This document shows positions 1-8,072 of a DNA stretch of 45,716 nucleotides, one piece after another. The translations under genes were made by a program, and so were the position numbers. The DNA is taken from assembly GCA_031291255.1 (NCBI GenBank), contig JARLJN010000051.1, positions 1-45,716 of the forward strand, in the 5' to 3' direction. Position 1 is the stretch's first letter. Each line of letters begins with the position of its first letter. This DNA comes from Gammaproteobacteria bacterium. GTDB lineage: Bacteria; Pseudomonadota; Gammaproteobacteria; DSM-16500. A model generated the notes under the pieces. It saw only the letters and a program-made list of their open reading frames with translations, did not search any database and was not told the DNA's origin.

Positions 1-111
1 AATGGGATTACAGAGGGGTTTCATAGAAAGATGAAATTGATACAAAGGAGAGCATATGGATTTAGAAATTTTGAAAATTACCGATTACGAGTTAGAGTGT
101 TGTGTTCTTAA
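1..111 (+). CDS. ISL3-family transposase, C-terminal fragment (partial at window edge)
   Basis: Frame 1 is open from the first base and reads NGITEGFHRKMKLIQRRAYG then FRNFENYRLRVRVLCS before TAA at 109-111. The block EGFHRKMKLIQRRAYGFRNF is the conserved C-terminal end of DDE transposases of the ISL3 family, just after the last catalytic Glu. The start lies outside the window. The probable N-terminus of the same type of protein is at 45662-45715, at the other edge. Confidence 0.85.
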   Translation, partial: NGITEGFHRKMKLIQRRAYGFRNFENYRLRVRVLCS

Positions 112-141
112 ACTGAGTGCCCCCTAAAGTGGGAAAGAGCC
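1..141 (+). mobile_element. ISL3-family insertion sequence, 3' end
   Basis: The window opens inside an insertion sequence: the last 36 codons of a transposase (1-111), then an end that reads, on the minus strand, GGCTCTTTCCCACTTTAGGG and on to GGCAC. The same kind of terminal sequence, in the opposite orientation, starts at 45581 at the other end of the window (GGCTCTACCCCACATAAGGG). These are the two inverted ends of one kind of element. The IS ends at 141 and flanks the native tail of the integrase gene. Confidence 0.85.
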
Positions 142-190
142 CGAAAAAGTCACGAAGGGGAATTTTTTAAAGTTGGTAAAATCGGTGTAA
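142..190 (+). pseudogene. Native 3' end of the integrase gene, cut off by the IS
   Basis: Reading from 143, this stretch encodes EKVTKGNFLKLVKSV and stops at TAA 188-190. The integrase at 44472 ends HEKVTKGNFL before running into the IS at 45581. The first 27 bases here (142-168) repeat 45554-45580 with one mismatch. This is therefore the natural end of the integrase reading frame, separated from the rest of the gene by the insertion sequence. Only about six native C-terminal residues (KLVKSV) are lost from the interrupted copy. Confidence 0.8.
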
Positions 191-204
191 CTACTTGATC
201 TTAT

Positions 205-249
205 TGGCTCCCCGAACTGGACTCGAACCAGTGACCTAATGATTAACAG
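205..249 (-). other. tRNA-Asn 3' fragment, attachment-site core (attP or att end)
   Basis: The minus strand reads CTGTTAATCATTAGGTCACT, then a T-arm GGTTCGAGTCC and an acceptor end TCGGGGAGCCA. This is the tRNA-Asn (anticodon GTT) sequence from the anticodon loop to the encoded CCA. The 5' half is absent: the bases next to the loop (GCTAG) do not pair with TCATT. A tRNA 3' half directly behind an integrase tail is the classic core of a tyrosine-recombinase attachment site. The intact tRNA-Asn gene should lie elsewhere in the chromosome. Confidence 0.8.
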
Positions 250-345
250 CTAGCTGCTTATTTATAACTATATGATTATTAACAACTTATACGACTGTGT
301 GACCATTGCAATTTGCAGCATAGAGCATATGAGAGCGTGAGTCAA

Positions 346-363
346 TCACGAGAAAGTCACGAA
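346..363 (+). repeat. Candidate integrase arm-type site (18-bp repeat)
   Basis: TCACGAGAAAGTCACGAA occurs here and identically at 45551-45568; a near copy (CGAAAAAGTCACGAA) is at 142-156. Each copy contains TCACGA twice, 11 bp apart. The copies lie on both sides of the tRNA-Asn core at 205-249, as arm-type binding sites of lambda-like integrases do. A partly decayed copy of the integrase tail is the alternative reading. Confidence 0.5.
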
Positions 364-446
364 TGAATTATTGAATTGACTGGAAAGACGGTAAAAAATT
401 GTTGGATTGTGTGCTATGATTACACTCCATTTTCAATTAAGTTATC

Positions 447-716
447 GTGGTAGATGAGATGATGTTATCAGAAACGCAAATTAACTATACCTTACAAGAG
501 TGCGTAAAAGATGTATTGAGTAATTATTTTCGTAATATTGGCAACGAAGATCCAGTTGATTTTTACTCTGTTATTTTGGAAGAAGTTGAGCGCCCTATGC
601 TTGAGGTTCTTATGGATCGTACAAATTGCAACCAAGTACAAATGGCTAATTTACTAGGGATTGCACGTGGGACGCTACGCAAAAAACTGATGCAATATGG
701 GTTGAGTAAACCGTAA
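447..716 (+). CDS. fis: Fis-family nucleoid / DNA-bending protein
   Basis: An 89-residue protein, close to the usual Fis length (about 98). The C-terminal half has the Fis signature: FYSVILEEVERPMLEVLMD followed by a helix-turn-helix NQVQMANLLGIARGTLRKKL. Fis bends DNA, regulates promoters and assists site-specific recombinases. The start is GTG at 447; ATG at 459 or 462 is equally possible, and none has a strong ribosome-binding site. It lies about 200 bp from the attachment core and reads away from it. A mobile-element copy of Fis next to att could serve excision or integration, but that is inference. Legionella species are known to carry several Fis paralogues. Confidence 0.85.
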   Translation: MVDEMMLSETQINYTLQECVKDVLSNYFRNIGNEDPVDFYSVILEEVERPMLEVLMDRTNCNQVQMANLLGIARGTLRKKLMQYGLSKP

Positions 717-806
717 TTTTTTGTAAAACGACTTTTAATTGTTTTTATATAATGTCAGTAACATTGAGTTTATTTGTATTAGAACTGAAGTAGATAGATA
801 ACAGAG

Positions 807-2840
807 TTAGTCTTTTCGAAATTTATGAGAGTGTAAAATTTCGATATATTTATTATGTTTTTGCCCCAATCTACCTAATTCAGCGAATACCGCTTTACCC
901 ATTTTAATATTACCTTCAAGTTCAATAGTCCATTTTCGTTTATAGACTATATTCGCCATAATTTTCGATACTTCTATTGCATCATTAAGTGATGAATTGT
1001 GTAACATTGGTATATTTGGTAATACAACGATACTGCTGCCTCGATCAAATATATGAAAATAAGGATTACTATAGTCAATTAATACTGATGGACCATCAGC
1101 TTCTAAGTTATAAATATCCCAAATAGTTAATAGGGTGTTGAACGAGAAGTAAAAATTTAAATCAGCATTCGAGTTAATATTATTGGAATTAAATATTTTT
1201 GTGCATAATTCTTGAGAACCATTTATTTTCTGATTAACTAACTCTAAAGTAGACGAGTAGTTATTTTCTTTATTAATACAATCTTTACAGAGAGACAATA
1301 AATCGAATACTTCCGTTGATAATCTCATACAGTTTAAATAAGTGATTTTGTTAAATTCAGAAAATTCAGTTAGTCCTGTTGATACAATCGCATTTATTTT
1401 TCGAGTTATACGGATAAAATGTATCACAGTGTCGTCAAAAGAATAGTTTTGCATTTTTTTAAGGTCATTAACATTCTTTATGTCGCCAAATAAATTTCGA
1501 ATACTTTTGGTTATTCTTTCTTTTAAAGAAGATAAATCGATTTCTATGTATTTAAGCGTGCAAAATGCTATAAGATTTTCACCACATATATGTTCTTTTG
1601 CGACATCATATGAAAAATCAATCTGTTCAAGTAAAGTATTTTTTATTTTTTCTAAATTCGGATCAATATTATATTTTTCTATATTTTTCTTAAGTTCAGA
1701 AGCGTGTCTATATAATATGCTAAGAGCATCAATTTCTAAAAAAAATAAATAAATTTCAGTATTATTAATTAGTTTATTCTTCTTAACATTTTTGGCTATA
1801 TTAAATTGCATTTGTGTTACTTTATGGGTTAACTTATTGATATTATTACTTAGTATCATTACACTTTCTGAGGATTTTTTATAGTCAACTAATGAATTGT
1901 TAATTTTACTCTCATTGAGTAAAATAATAATTTCTAAATGTAATGCTAATAGTAGATCTGTAACATCATCAATTTTCATAACAAGAATTTTCGCATCATC
2001 TATAGCCGATATTATCTCTTTGTAATTCTTGTCTTTAGCTAATTCAAAAATGAGTTTTAATTGAGACTTTTCTTTAGTGTGTATATCAAGCTGTTGTTTT
2101 ATTAAATTGATGTAATTAAACAAATCACTATTCTTATTTAATGCAAAGGTTTCCCATAAAGACTCAGAGAATTCTACATTTAGTTTTATAAATTTAATCC
2201 TGCTCGATAATATTTTTTTAATGTCTAAGGATTTATCCTTAAGAAAAATATTACTGTCATTAAATAATGGGTTGGAAGCATTAGATAAATAAAGATGCTT
2301 GTAATAGGAATCAATTATCTCTTCATCTGTAAACAATCCATCAGGGTAGAATGCTGTGAGCTCATTTAATGTGAATGTATGATGACTATATTCGGAATTT
2401 TTTATTGTAATTAATTCATTAATATTAATTGTCATATAGTTAGATAACTTTTCTGTAAGTTCAGAAAAAGTCTCAGCTTTATCTATTTCATCGATATTTA
2501 GTGTATTATTGCCAAGACGTTCGAGCTTCATATAATTTAGTAAGATTGGCAATAATCTGTTACGTAAAGTATAAATAAAAATTATTTTTGTCCATGATTT
2601 AAATTTATTGAACTGATTCGAGGAAAAAATATCATTAAGATTTTTTTCTTCAATATAAAAATCATATGATTCTAAATTTATTTTAGATCTCATATAGGTA
2701 TTAATAATATTATTGGCTTTTCTCATTTGGGAGATTGTTGAATCATTTACATTAATAGATGTTATTAGTTTATCAAAAAGATGACTATCTATATTTATTG
2801 ATATCTTTTTTAAAAAATCATTTAATGTAGTATCATCCAT
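807..2840 (-). CDS. Large protein of unknown function (677 aa)
   Basis: I do not recognise this protein. It is long, rich in Asn, Lys, Ile and Leu, and looks almost entirely alpha-helical; I see no signal peptide, no convincing membrane segment and no nucleotide-binding motif. The last 100 residues (around VLIDYSNPYFHIFDRGSSIV and a Lys/Arg-rich tail LHSHKFRKD) look more globular than the rest. It is the second gene of a two-gene minus-strand unit: the upstream gene (2883-3974) ends 42 bp before its ATG. Its base composition is even more AT-rich than its neighbours, which fits recent transfer. An effector or a helical scaffold are both possible. Confidence 0.7.
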   Translation of the reverse strand: MDDTTLNDFLKKISINIDSHLFDKLITSINVNDSTISQMRKANNIINTYMRSKINLESYDFYIEEKNLNDIFSSNQFNKFKSWTKIIFIYTLRNRLLPILLNYMKLERLGNNTLNIDEIDKAETFSELTEKLSNYMTININELITIKNSEYSHHTFTLNELTAFYPDGLFTDEEIIDSYYKHLYLSNASNPLFNDSNIFLKDKSLDIKKILSSRIKFIKLNVEFSESLWETFALNKNSDLFNYINLIKQQLDIHTKEKSQLKLIFELAKDKNYKEIISAIDDAKILVMKIDDVTDLLLALHLEIIILLNESKINNSLVDYKKSSESVMILSNNINKLTHKVTQMQFNIAKNVKKNKLINNTEIYLFFLEIDALSILYRHASELKKNIEKYNIDPNLEKIKNTLLEQIDFSYDVAKEHICGENLIAFCTLKYIEIDLSSLKERITKSIRNLFGDIKNVNDLKKMQNYSFDDTVIHFIRITRKINAIVSTGLTEFSEFNKITYLNCMRLSTEVFDLLSLCKDCINKENNYSSTLELVNQKINGSQELCTKIFNSNNINSNADLNFYFSFNTLLTIWDIYNLEADGPSVLIDYSNPYFHIFDRGSSIVVLPNIPMLHNSSLNDAIEVSKIMANIVYKRKWTIELEGNIKMGKAVFAELGRLGQKHNKYIEILHSHKFRKD

Positions 2841-2882
2841 ATTGAGTTGTTCACTTTTATTTAAAGTGTTTTTATGAGTTAA

Positions 2883-3974
2883 TTATCTACCAAATCTCGG
2901 TCTTTCATCATTATTTTGATTTTTTTCTTCATCGGCGTCATTCAGTTTTACTTCTTTTTTATCATCAATATCAATGTCCAGATCGTCATCTTCATCTAAA
3001 CTTGATAATAAATCCTCGTCTTTTTCATCTTTTTCTTTTGGTAAAATTGGAATACGTTGTGGTTTAATAAACATGTTTGATGCTTTTTCATTTAATTGAC
3101 TTGAAATTAATTCGTTAAATGATTTAGGTGCTAAATATTTTTCCGCAAATTCTTTAATAAAATTCGCTTCTACATGGATCTGTGTATCAATTCCAATTGC
3201 TTCACGTTTCGCTTCTCTCATTACATTTTCTATGTCAGGATTAGCATTCCTACGATCTTTTATCCATTGGATAGCTTCATTGCTTACTTTCTTTTGCATA
3301 TCTTCCGATAACGTAACAAATTGAGGTTCATTATTTAAATACTCTTCTGAGCTTTTAATAATTTCACTATCGAGATCTTTAGCATTCACTTCACCATTTG
3401 CTATTTTCTTAGATACATTATTTGCTACATAATCTAGGATATCATTATATTTGATAACAATGCCTTCTGGTAAGCCAGGCACAGTTAGTTTTGGATCAGA
3501 AGGGTCTTTAAGACCTCTAAAACAATCAGTAACTGCTTGAGCTAATGTTGCGTAACGTTTCTCTTTTTCTACTAGGAGTAATTTAAATTTATTTATAAAT
3601 CCTATCATCTCTTGAAGCTTAATTTGATAATTTAAATATTCTTGAAATTGTACTATTGATTTTTGATTTTCAATAAAAAAAGCTTTATCGGCTAATTCTT
3701 TTTTTTGTACATCATCTTCTTTTAATACTCTATAATAGGCTAGGACTCGTTTAATGATAATTTCATTTTCATCGGCTAATTCACAGAGAAGAAAAAAACG
3801 TTCGTCATTGTCTTTTTTTCGTTTTGTTTCAGAAGGTAAATAGGGGCGATGTGCTAAATTATAAATTTCATCCGAAATAATATTGGCAATCTGTAACCCC
3901 TCCGCTACATTATTATGTAGTAGGTTAAGATCATTTGTTAGTCTGGTTTCGATGTTAGTATTGTTTATTTGCAT
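2883..3974 (-). CDS. Coiled-coil protein with acidic tail, unknown function
   Basis: About 363 residues, mostly helical, with heptad-like stretches in the first 150 residues (IENQKSIVQFQEYLNYQIKL). The C-terminus (about 305-363) is a low-complexity, strongly acidic region (LLSSLDEDDDLDIDIDDKKE) ending RPRFGR. I chose ATG 3974 over GTG 3986 because GGAG at 3981-3984 sits 6 bp before ATG. It is the first gene of an operon with the 677-residue protein and is divergent from the CaaX-box protein at 4172. Acidic Glu-rich tails occur near the C-terminus of many Dot/Icm substrates, but this one is Asp-rich and the resemblance is only suggestive. No known domain recognised. Confidence 0.7.
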   Translation of the reverse strand: MQINNTNIETRLTNDLNLLHNNVAEGLQIANIISDEIYNLAHRPYLPSETKRKKDNDERFFLLCELADENEIIIKRVLAYYRVLKEDDVQKKELADKAFFIENQKSIVQFQEYLNYQIKLQEMIGFINKFKLLLVEKEKRYATLAQAVTDCFRGLKDPSDPKLTVPGLPEGIVIKYNDILDYVANNVSKKIANGEVNAKDLDSEIIKSSEEYLNNEPQFVTLSEDMQKKVSNEAIQWIKDRRNANPDIENVMREAKREAIGIDTQIHVEANFIKEFAEKYLAPKSFNELISSQLNEKASNMFIKPQRIPILPKEKDEKDEDLLSSLDEDDDLDIDIDDKKEVKLNDADEEKNQNNDERPRFGR

Positions 3975-4171
3975 ATGCAACTCCACAAATAACTAACTTC
4001 TTTCTTATATTATAACTCAACTAATAGTTCAAATTCTTTCCTAGCAATAATAAAAAATATTTATTATTCAATTGGTTACAAATAAATTTACTTTTTTTTG
4101 TTATTTTGTATGGACATTATATACACAAATGCGTAAAATATAATCAGATAATAATGAACAGGAGATATAAA

Positions 4172-5026
4172 ATGCAACCAAGAAATAATCCATTTGACCC
4201 GAAATCTGATGCTGAATATGTGGAAATATTAGGGTTATTAGATGCAAATGCAGAGCATCATTTTGCACCTTTTCTAGAAGTAGCTAGTAAGATGGCTAAA
4301 ATTCGAGAGGCTAGTGACAATATCCAAAATCAGATAAACGAGTTTGGGTTAGGGGTATACGAGTTAAATGCTGAAATTGCAACTCAACCTATCAACCACA
4401 CTGTTCTTAATAAAGAATATAAACATCTGGTTAATAAGTGTGCTGAACTAAAAAAATTAATAATCCAACGGAAAGCAGAAAATTTGGATGTCTTACCGAT
4501 ATTTGATACTAAAGAAGTACAAATTCGACTTGGTGGTGTAGAATCCTTGTTAAAACAACATACGCTCCCAAAAGATGTAGAGTCTTATATAAGTGACTTG
4601 TATTTAAAGATTTACCGATTATTAATTGAACGAGCAAAAGCAATTAATAACTTCAATGAAACGCGCAAATCTTTAGAAGAAAGACTGCCAATGCAGCTCA
4701 CTGAGTATAAGCAGTTACAAGGTCAATTAGCTGAAATTAAAAAAACGCTTAGAGATATGTTAGTAAAATCTATTGAAGATAAAAAAAATCCAAAAGCACC
4801 CGAACAAGCAGTATCATCGAGTTCACCAGTGCAAGCTCAAAATATCCAACCTATCGAAGCTGCTTCTAACGTTCATGCTAGAAATAGTAGCGTTCATCCG
4901 TCATCACTATTCAACCAACAACAACCCAATCAACAGCAAGCATCTAGGGCTAAAAATGATCCTCAAATAAATGAAGATCATAAGCACAAAGGTGGTAAAT
5001 GTGGTCCTGGTTGTTCAATTATGTAA
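4172..5026 (+). CDS. Candidate secreted effector with C-terminal CaaX-like box
   Basis: A 284-residue protein: an alpha-helical body with coiled-coil potential (about residues 30-215), then a flexible Gln/Asn/Ser-rich linker (about 220-265), then a tail HKHKGGKCGPGCSIM. The last four residues, CSIM, fit the CaaX consensus for eukaryotic protein prenylation; Met at the end favours farnesyltransferase. A second Cys four residues earlier and a basic stretch before it resemble the hypervariable tails of Ras-type proteins. Some Legionella effectors are known to be prenylated by the host in this way. ATG 4172 is preceded by AGGAG, so the upstream in-frame start at 4106 is unlikely. No enzymatic motif seen. 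Confidence 0.75.
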   Translation: MQPRNNPFDPKSDAEYVEILGLLDANAEHHFAPFLEVASKMAKIREASDNIQNQINEFGLGVYELNAEIATQPINHTVLNKEYKHLVNKCAELKKLIIQRKAENLDVLPIFDTKEVQIRLGGVESLLKQHTLPKDVESYISDLYLKIYRLLIERAKAINNFNETRKSLEERLPMQLTEYKQLQGQLAEIKKTLRDMLVKSIEDKKNPKAPEQAVSSSSPVQAQNIQPIEAASNVHARNSSVHPSSLFNQQQPNQQQASRAKNDPQINEDHKHKGGKCGPGCSIM

Positions 5027-5038
5027 ATAATGTTGTTG

Positions 5039-5080
5039 ACTATACTTCTAGTAATTATTTTGCTGGAAGTATAGTTTTAA
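5039..5080 (+). terminator. Rho-independent terminator of the CaaX-box gene
   Basis: A perfect 10-bp stem, ACTATACTTC (5039-5048) and GAAGTATAGT (5066-5075), is followed by TTTTAATTT. It starts 12 bp after the stop codon at 5026. The next gene (5266) is on the opposite strand and also ends here. Confidence 0.8.
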
Positions 5081-5265
5081 TTTGACGTATCTCGATGGCG
5101 TGTCAGTAATAATTCCCCCTACACTACGCATAGCCTGCGACGGAAATGAAGAATACAAACATTTATATTACATTTAGCAAGTAAGAAGCTTTGTTATGCT
5201 GGTAGTGGATGTTGTTGTTTGGCCAATTGAATGGGTTATTCTATTTATTCCACATACTGGATTTT

Positions 5266-5577
5266 TTATTTAGTGCACTGATAAACAACATTTACTTGCT
5301 GACGAGTACAGCCGTATTGGTTGTAAGCGGTACATTGCGATTGTCCGTTGCCAAAGGCTTGAGCATTGTTGAATCCCCACGCAGCACAACGTTGTTTAGC
5401 GGTGATGTTTGCTCGATTCCAGTCCACAGTAGGGCTTTCAAACATACCGTATTCGTATGCAAGCGTTACTGTTCCATCTGCTTTGCTACCGCTGATTGGT
5501 TGTAAGGTTTTGGTAGTGGCGCATCCCGTTAAGGCTAATGTTGCTGATAAACAAATTGCCAATGATGAATTTTTCAT
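5266..5577 (-). CDS. YecR-like lipoprotein
   Basis: A 103-residue protein with a lipoprotein signal peptide: hydrophobic stretch, then lipobox LTGC with the lipidated Cys around residue 18. The mature part matches the YecR-like family: GSKADGTVTLAYEYGMFE, then VDW, CAAWGF, and paired Cys residues up to the end (QCTAYNQYGC and VVYQC). It is probably anchored in the outer membrane and may be held by disulphides; no function is established for the family. ATG 5577 is chosen because GAGG precedes it; an in-frame ATG four codons upstream has no such site. It stands alone, convergent with the gene at 4172. Confidence 0.8.
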   Translation of the reverse strand: MKNSSLAICLSATLALTGCATTKTLQPISGSKADGTVTLAYEYGMFESPTVDWNRANITAKQRCAAWGFNNAQAFGNGQSQCTAYNQYGCTRQQVNVVYQCTK

Positions 5578-5874
5578 GCTAAGCCTCAATTAATTTAATT
5601 TGTCTCCTTATCTCGATAATCCATGATTAATACAAAATAAAGACTGAAAATATAGACATACTAGAACGATGGTTCCTTTAGGATGTTGCTATATTGTTAG
5701 TAATTTTAATGAGCAGTATATTTAAGTATGTCAAAAATGTACACCAATATTTAAGGGGTATAGGATTCCTAGGTATCTAAGAAGTGAATTGAGGGGTGCA
5801 GGCTCTGATGAATCCCGTGGTGCTATATTTGATATTTAAAAGAGTATAATTAGGGTTCAGCTTTTATAAATATA

Positions 5875-7866
5875 ATGGGAATTGCATTGATGCGACCTCG
5901 CTATTTAACAAAGTCAAAATTCAAGCTCGCCATAGAGTGTCCAACGAAATTATATTACTCAGATAAAAAAGAATACGCTAATCAAAAGTCAGAAGATTCG
6001 TTTCTGATGGCATTAGCAGAAAGTGGTTTTCAAGTCGCTGAGCTTGCAAGACGTTATTATCCTGATGGCATCCTTGTTGAATCATTAGATAATGATGAAG
6101 CAATAAAGTTAACTGCTGATTTGTTACAAAGAGGCAATGTAATAATTTTTGAAGCTGCTGTACGTTATCAAAATTTATTTTTACGCGCTGATATATTAAT
6201 AAAAAAAGGAAATCATCTTCAATTAATTGAGGTGAAATCCAAGTCAATAGATGGAAGTGATAAATCTCCATTCATGACTAAAAACAAAGGTGTTCAGAGT
6301 GATTGGAAAGAATACATTATCGATGTTGCATTTCAAAAATACGTACTATTTAATGCCTTTCCTGATTGTGAAATATCTAGTTATTTAATGCTGGTTGATA
6401 AGAGTATTGAATGCCAAACAGAAGGGTTGAACCAACGTTTTCGAATATCAAAGAATGAAAATGGTAAAGTTAAAATAATTGTTTCACAAGAAATGACAAA
6501 GGAAGAGTTATCAGAAAAAATTCTGCGTGCATTTAATATAGACCATGAAATTAACTATATTTTTAAAAATGAAAAATATGATGAGGTAAGATCGTTTACA
6601 CAGCAGATAAGTTTTTTAGCTCAGCACTATGCGGATGATATAAAAATATATCCAAAATTAGGCTCAGTGTGTGCTAGTTGTGAGTTTAAAGCCAGCCAGG
6701 AAGATGAATTAAGCGGTTTAAAAAGCGGATTTAAAGAATGTTGGTCACAGGTTTGTTCATTTACAGAGAATGATTTTTTAAAACCGACAATCTTGGATAT
6801 TTGGGATTACAGAAAAAAAGATAAGTTAATAGAATCTAGAAAATTTAAGATGAGCCAAGTTGAAGAAGAGGATATTGAGCCTAAATCAGATAGCAAGCCA
6901 GGATTTTCACGAACTGAACGTCAGTGGTTGCAAGTTAAAAAAGTAAAATATGATGATAATGAAGTTGAAATAGATAAAGAGGGTTTAGAAACAGAAATTA
7001 AAAAGTGGATTTACCCTTTGCATTTTATAGACTTTGAAACAACAATGGTCGCAATACCTTTTAACAAAGGAGATCGCCCCTATCAAGGAATAGCATTTCA
7101 ATTTTCTCATCATATTCTACGCGAAGATGGTGCGGTTGAACATGCAAGTCAATTTATTAATAAAGAGATTGGAAAAAATCCTAATCTTGATTTTATCAGA
7201 GCATTAAAGGTTAGTTTAGAAAATGATAACGGCACTATCTTTCGTTTTGCAGATCATGAAAATACTTTTCTTAATATGATTTTAAATCAAATACAACAAT
7301 CGAATATTTTTATTGAAGATAAAGAACAGTTGATTGATTTTATAAAATTAATTAGTAAGTCAACTGGTGACAGTAAAGAAAAGTGGAAAGGTAATCGCTG
7401 TATGGTTGATCTTCTCCAGTTAGTTAAACGATTTTATTATGATCCATTAACAAATGGTTCAAATTCAATTAAGAAAGTTTTTCCCGCTATTTTAAGCAGA
7501 TCATTATTTTTAAAAAATAAATACAGCGCTCCCATTTATGGTTCTATAAAAGGTATTCGTAGTCTGAATTTTAAAGATTGGCAGTGGATTAAAACTGAAA
7601 ATGGTAAGAATGTTGATCCATATGATTTGTTGCCAAATCTTTTTCAAGGTATTGATGTTAGTGATGATCAAATTGATTTTATGTTTAACGATGAAAGCTT
7701 GAAAGCGGGTGGGGCTGCATCAATCGCTTACTCACGCATGCAATTTAGTGAGATGAACGAACTCGAAAGAGAAGAGTTAACTCAAGCTTTACTTAGATAT
7801 TGTGAATTAGATACGCTGGCAATGGTTATGATTGTTGAGGAGTGGATTGATATGTTGGGTAAATGA
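5875..7866 (+). CDS. DUF2779 protein: Cas4-like PD-(D/E)XK nuclease fused to DEDD exonuclease
   Basis: 663 residues. The N-terminal third looks like a Cas4/RecB-type Fe-S nuclease: Cys22 in AIECPTKLYY, Asp106 in RADIL, Glu119-Val-Lys121 in LIEVKSKS, and a late Cys cluster (Cys266, Cys269, Cys289, Cys294) that could hold an iron-sulphur cluster with Cys22. The C-terminal third looks like a DnaQ/RNase H-type DEDD exonuclease: Asp386 and Glu388 in FIDFETT, Asp512 in MVDLLQL, and Tyr642/Asp646 in RYCELDT. The start at 5875 has no clear ribosome-binding site; ATG 5890 is an alternative. A TATAAT box lies at 5845-5850. It sits just upstream of a restriction-modification pair and may be part of a defence island. 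Confidence 0.85.
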   Translation: MGIALMRPRYLTKSKFKLAIECPTKLYYSDKKEYANQKSEDSFLMALAESGFQVAELARRYYPDGILVESLDNDEAIKLTADLLQRGNVIIFEAAVRYQNLFLRADILIKKGNHLQLIEVKSKSIDGSDKSPFMTKNKGVQSDWKEYIIDVAFQKYVLFNAFPDCEISSYLMLVDKSIECQTEGLNQRFRISKNENGKVKIIVSQEMTKEELSEKILRAFNIDHEINYIFKNEKYDEVRSFTQQISFLAQHYADDIKIYPKLGSVCASCEFKASQEDELSGLKSGFKECWSQVCSFTENDFLKPTILDIWDYRKKDKLIESRKFKMSQVEEEDIEPKSDSKPGFSRTERQWLQVKKVKYDDNEVEIDKEGLETEIKKWIYPLHFIDFETTMVAIPFNKGDRPYQGIAFQFSHHILREDGAVEHASQFINKEIGKNPNLDFIRALKVSLENDNGTIFRFADHENTFLNMILNQIQQSNIFIEDKEQLIDFIKLISKSTGDSKEKWKGNRCMVDLLQLVKRFYYDPLTNGSNSIKKVFPAILSRSLFLKNKYSAPIYGSIKGIRSLNFKDWQWIKTENGKNVDPYDLLPNLFQGIDVSDDQIDFMFNDESLKAGGAASIAYSRMQFSEMNELEREELTQALLRYCELDTLAMVMIVEEWIDMLGK

Positions 7867-7993
7867 CTTGAAAGAAAGTCTTTATGATTTTTTTACATAA
7901 TGCTTTTACCCCTAATGTATTCAGCTGTATCTTTTGATAATTATTGTCTTATCTTTAATATCTTATGTCGTTTATGTCTGTAAATGCATCAAA

Positions 7994-8020
7994 TTAACCG
8001 GTTAAATATAGTGTTATAAT
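7994..8020 (+). promoter_or_regulatory. Palindrome plus -10 box before the restriction gene
   Basis: TTAACCGGTTAA (7994-8005) is a perfect 12-bp palindrome. It sits where the -35 region of a promoter with TATAAT at 8015-8020 would be. This layout suggests an operator controlling the restriction endonuclease gene at 8073. The methyltransferase downstream carries an N-terminal helix-turn-helix and is a candidate to bind it. Confidence 0.45.
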
Positions 8021-8072
8021 GTTACTAGTAAGCCAAATTATCTTTATGTAGTTCCATTATTGGATACAACTT

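Noticed and set aside
1480..1752. 90-residue open frame on the plus strand
   Set aside because: It lies wholly inside the 677-residue gene on the other strand, has no ribosome-binding site and no recognisable motif.
4773..4970. 65-residue plus-strand frame
   Set aside because: Alternative frame of the CaaX-box gene; no independent support.
5209..5505. 98-residue plus-strand frame over the lipoprotein gene
   Set aside because: The minus strand encodes a lipoprotein with clear lipobox and family signature, so this frame is a shadow.
5761..5771. Short palindrome TAGGATTCCTA upstream of the nuclease gene
   Set aside because: Too short, and no promoter fits it; expected by chance in a window of this size.
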